Notes under the pieces: generated by a model
Seen by the model: the letters and a program-made list of their open reading frames with translations, nothing else
The model's database searches: none
Told to the model about the DNA's origin: nothing
Made by a program: the position numbers and the translations under genes
Shown here: positions 62,333 through 64,000 of the stretch, one piece after another
How positions within the stretch are numbered: the stretch's first letter is position 1
Layout: each line of letters starts with the position of its first letter
NCBI GenBank assembly: GCA_013399305.1
Contig: VXAI01000191.1
Span: 951,191 to 1,015,190 of the forward strand
Reading direction: 5' to 3'
Source: Rostratula benghalensis
Lineage: Eukaryota; Chordata; Aves; Charadriiformes; Rostratulidae
DNA length: 64,000 nt

Positions 62333-62965
62333 CTGATAGACCTCTAAGATTGAATGACTGGCTTGGTGGAGGAGGGAAATGAAGCAGATATTTTATCTTT
62401 TCTGCAATAAGGCTTTTGACACTGTTTCCCAGAACATCCTCACAGACAAGCTGATGAAGTGCAGACTAGGTAAGTGAACAGTGAGGTAGACTGCACTGCT
62501 GGCTTCAAAGGGTTGTGATCAACAGAATGAATTCCGACTGGTGCCTGGTCAATACTGGAGACAGTATTAACACCTTCATTGCAGTATTTAACACCTTCAT
62601 CACTTGGAGGTTAGCTCAGAAGGTACCTCAGCAATTTTACAAATGATAGAAAAATGAGAGGAGTTTTGCTGGTATTCAGAGGGACAGGATGAAGAATTAG
62701 ACAAACTGGAATCTCATTAAATAACGGGAAGTGCAAAATCCTGCACCTAGGAAAGAATAACCTCAGGTACAAGGAAAGCCTGAGGCCAATCAATTGGAAA
62801 GAAACTCTGTAGAAAAGGACATGGAAATTCTGATTGACAAATTGATGACTAAGAACCAACAGTGTGATCTCTTGGCAAAGAAAGTCAGCGGCATCTTGGG
62901 CTGCATGAGGAAGAGTGTCACGAGGAGGCCAAAAGATGTTGTTGTTGCGGTACTCAGCTTGGGTA
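62333..62965 (+). mobile_element. old CR1-type LINE, reverse-transcriptase fragment
   Basis: Sense-strand pieces match CR1 ORF2: GCAGATATTTTATC followed by NKAFDTVSQNILTDKLM (about 62408-62460), the KCKILHLGKNN block (about 62730-62762), and the segment around SVEKDMEILIDKLMTKNQQCDLLAKKVSGILGCMRKSV (62800-62925). Stops and frame changes separate them, and the region between about 62480 and 62690 is shortened, with loss of the FADD catalytic block. A 20-bp imperfect duplication (62562-62601, CAGTATT...ACACCTTCAT) lies inside. No CR1 3' tail follows within the window. The divergence suggests an older subfamily than the other copies. Confidence 0.85.
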
Positions 62966-64000
62966 GCCATTTAAATCCTTCTTTAGAACTGGTCTGTGGG
63001 TCAAGGCTGCATCTATACTAGTGAGCTGAGCAGTGCTGGGATCCACTCCCTGGGCCAGGTGATACAGGTGGGACACATCCATGCTACTAAATTCTTTTAC
63101 CATCCTAGACAAAATATGCTACATGCAGAATTTCCACTAAGGATGGTTCCTGGCCTACGGTAACTGAGAATCTTCCAGAAACCATTTGGGAAAGTGTGAT
63201 TTGCCCAGGGACGATGCTGTGCCAGGTATTATTGTAATAATTAAGTGGCCCAGATGGTTGGCACTATTGAGTTTATGGATACAGTAGTGGAACAAATGTA
63301 GTCTCAAAACAAAATTTATTTTATGTAATTTACAGGCCAAGCCTAAACTGATCACATGATCCTCCCTTCACCTAAATAGGTCAGTTGTAGATTAATCTCA
63401 TTTCAGGTGATATTTTGTTCTCACCACTGATTATCTGCAATTTACAGTGATTTAAGGTGATGAGCTGAGATAAAAAAACTAGTAGTAGTTTGTTAATCAG
63501 GGAAGAGTTACATGCTCAGGGGCAGATTGTGAAAGAATATTCAGGAGTCAAAGGTGTGATGGATGCTTTGTTAGGGTTTTAAAAGCAGGCAGATCCTTAA
63601 CTTCTACTCAGTCTTCTACAACCATTGCTTAATAACAGCTTGTAGTGAATTTTATCCTGGGCTGAACATGAATCAGAAGTAAAAATATATCACAGAACAC
63701 CATTAATCAGTCTTTCTTTGAGAAACTGCACAGCTAGAAAATTATGGGACTTCAAACAAATTCAGTTAATTGCAAGCCCAGAACTTAAATAATGTGAATG
63801 AGTCTTGAATAAGCAGTGCAAGAAGAGGGTATTTATTATATTGGTCTGCATCCCAGTAAAATTCTGTCTATGAGGAAGGACTGCCTAAATATACAGGAGG
63901 ATTTATAATTGATGGGAGGTTAATATCAGTTTCCTTCCTGAAAACAGAACCAAAAAGAATAACAAATTCATCTTTGCATGTCACATGTTCATTTTTTTAA
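62966..64000. other. gene-free interval to the window end
   Basis: Some further CR1-like decay may continue a short way past 62965, but nothing recognisable follows. No gene is supported. Confidence 0.6.

Noticed and set aside
62611..62970. 119-codon minus-strand frame
   Set aside because: It is antisense to a decayed CR1 reverse-transcriptase segment.
1..64000. CRISPR array, operons, prokaryotic or mitochondrial insertions, rRNA or spliceosomal RNA genes
   Set aside because: I saw no regularly spaced repeats with unique spacers, no bacterial-type gene packing, and no recognisable rRNA, U-snRNA or mitochondrial gene sequence.

Overview
The window looks like 64 kb of avian nuclear DNA from a gene-poor, AT-rich intergenic or intronic region. 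The evidence for a bird is the set of dispersed CR1-type LINE copies, several ending in the characteristic short ATTCTATG-like tail, plus one LTR-like repeat that I recall from avian genomes. Family assignments come from recalled consensus sequences, not from alignment. The species cannot be named.

I see no protein-coding gene that I can support. Every open frame is short. Those that can be explained lie in decayed CR1 copies or in a minisatellite, and the rest look like chance frames in AT-rich DNA. The one confident functional gene is a complete, canonical tRNA-Glu(CTC) at 49292-49363 on the plus strand.

Layout: 1-47 is a CR1 3' end cut by the window edge. 48-7628 is apparently unique DNA. 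7629-7930 is a plus-strand CR1 tail. 14954-15205 is a minus-strand CR1 tail. 15206-30044 is mostly unique DNA with several microsatellites and a possible scrap of reverse transcriptase. 30045-30698 is a decayed CR1 with a reverse-transcriptase segment fused to the 3' tail. 34331-34614 is a 49-bp minisatellite that opens a GC-rich island running to about 34870. 36624-36705 is a CR1 scrap. 37923-38680 is an LTR-like avian repeat. 40030-40909 is a CR1 with the endonuclease part joined directly to the 3' end. 49292-49363 is the tRNA gene. 52164-52219 and 53796-54215 are CR1 tails, with a perfect 39-bp tandem duplication at 53113-53190. 62333-62965 is an old CR1 reverse-transcriptase fragment.

There is no operon-like or pathway-like organisation and nothing that amounts to a new biological system. 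The points most worth checking are the two internally deleted CR1 copies, the GC-rich minisatellite island, an exon-like 124-bp segment at 37336-37459, a few other splice-site-bounded segments, a symmetric nuclear-receptor-like palindrome at 44850-44870 and the isolated tRNA gene.
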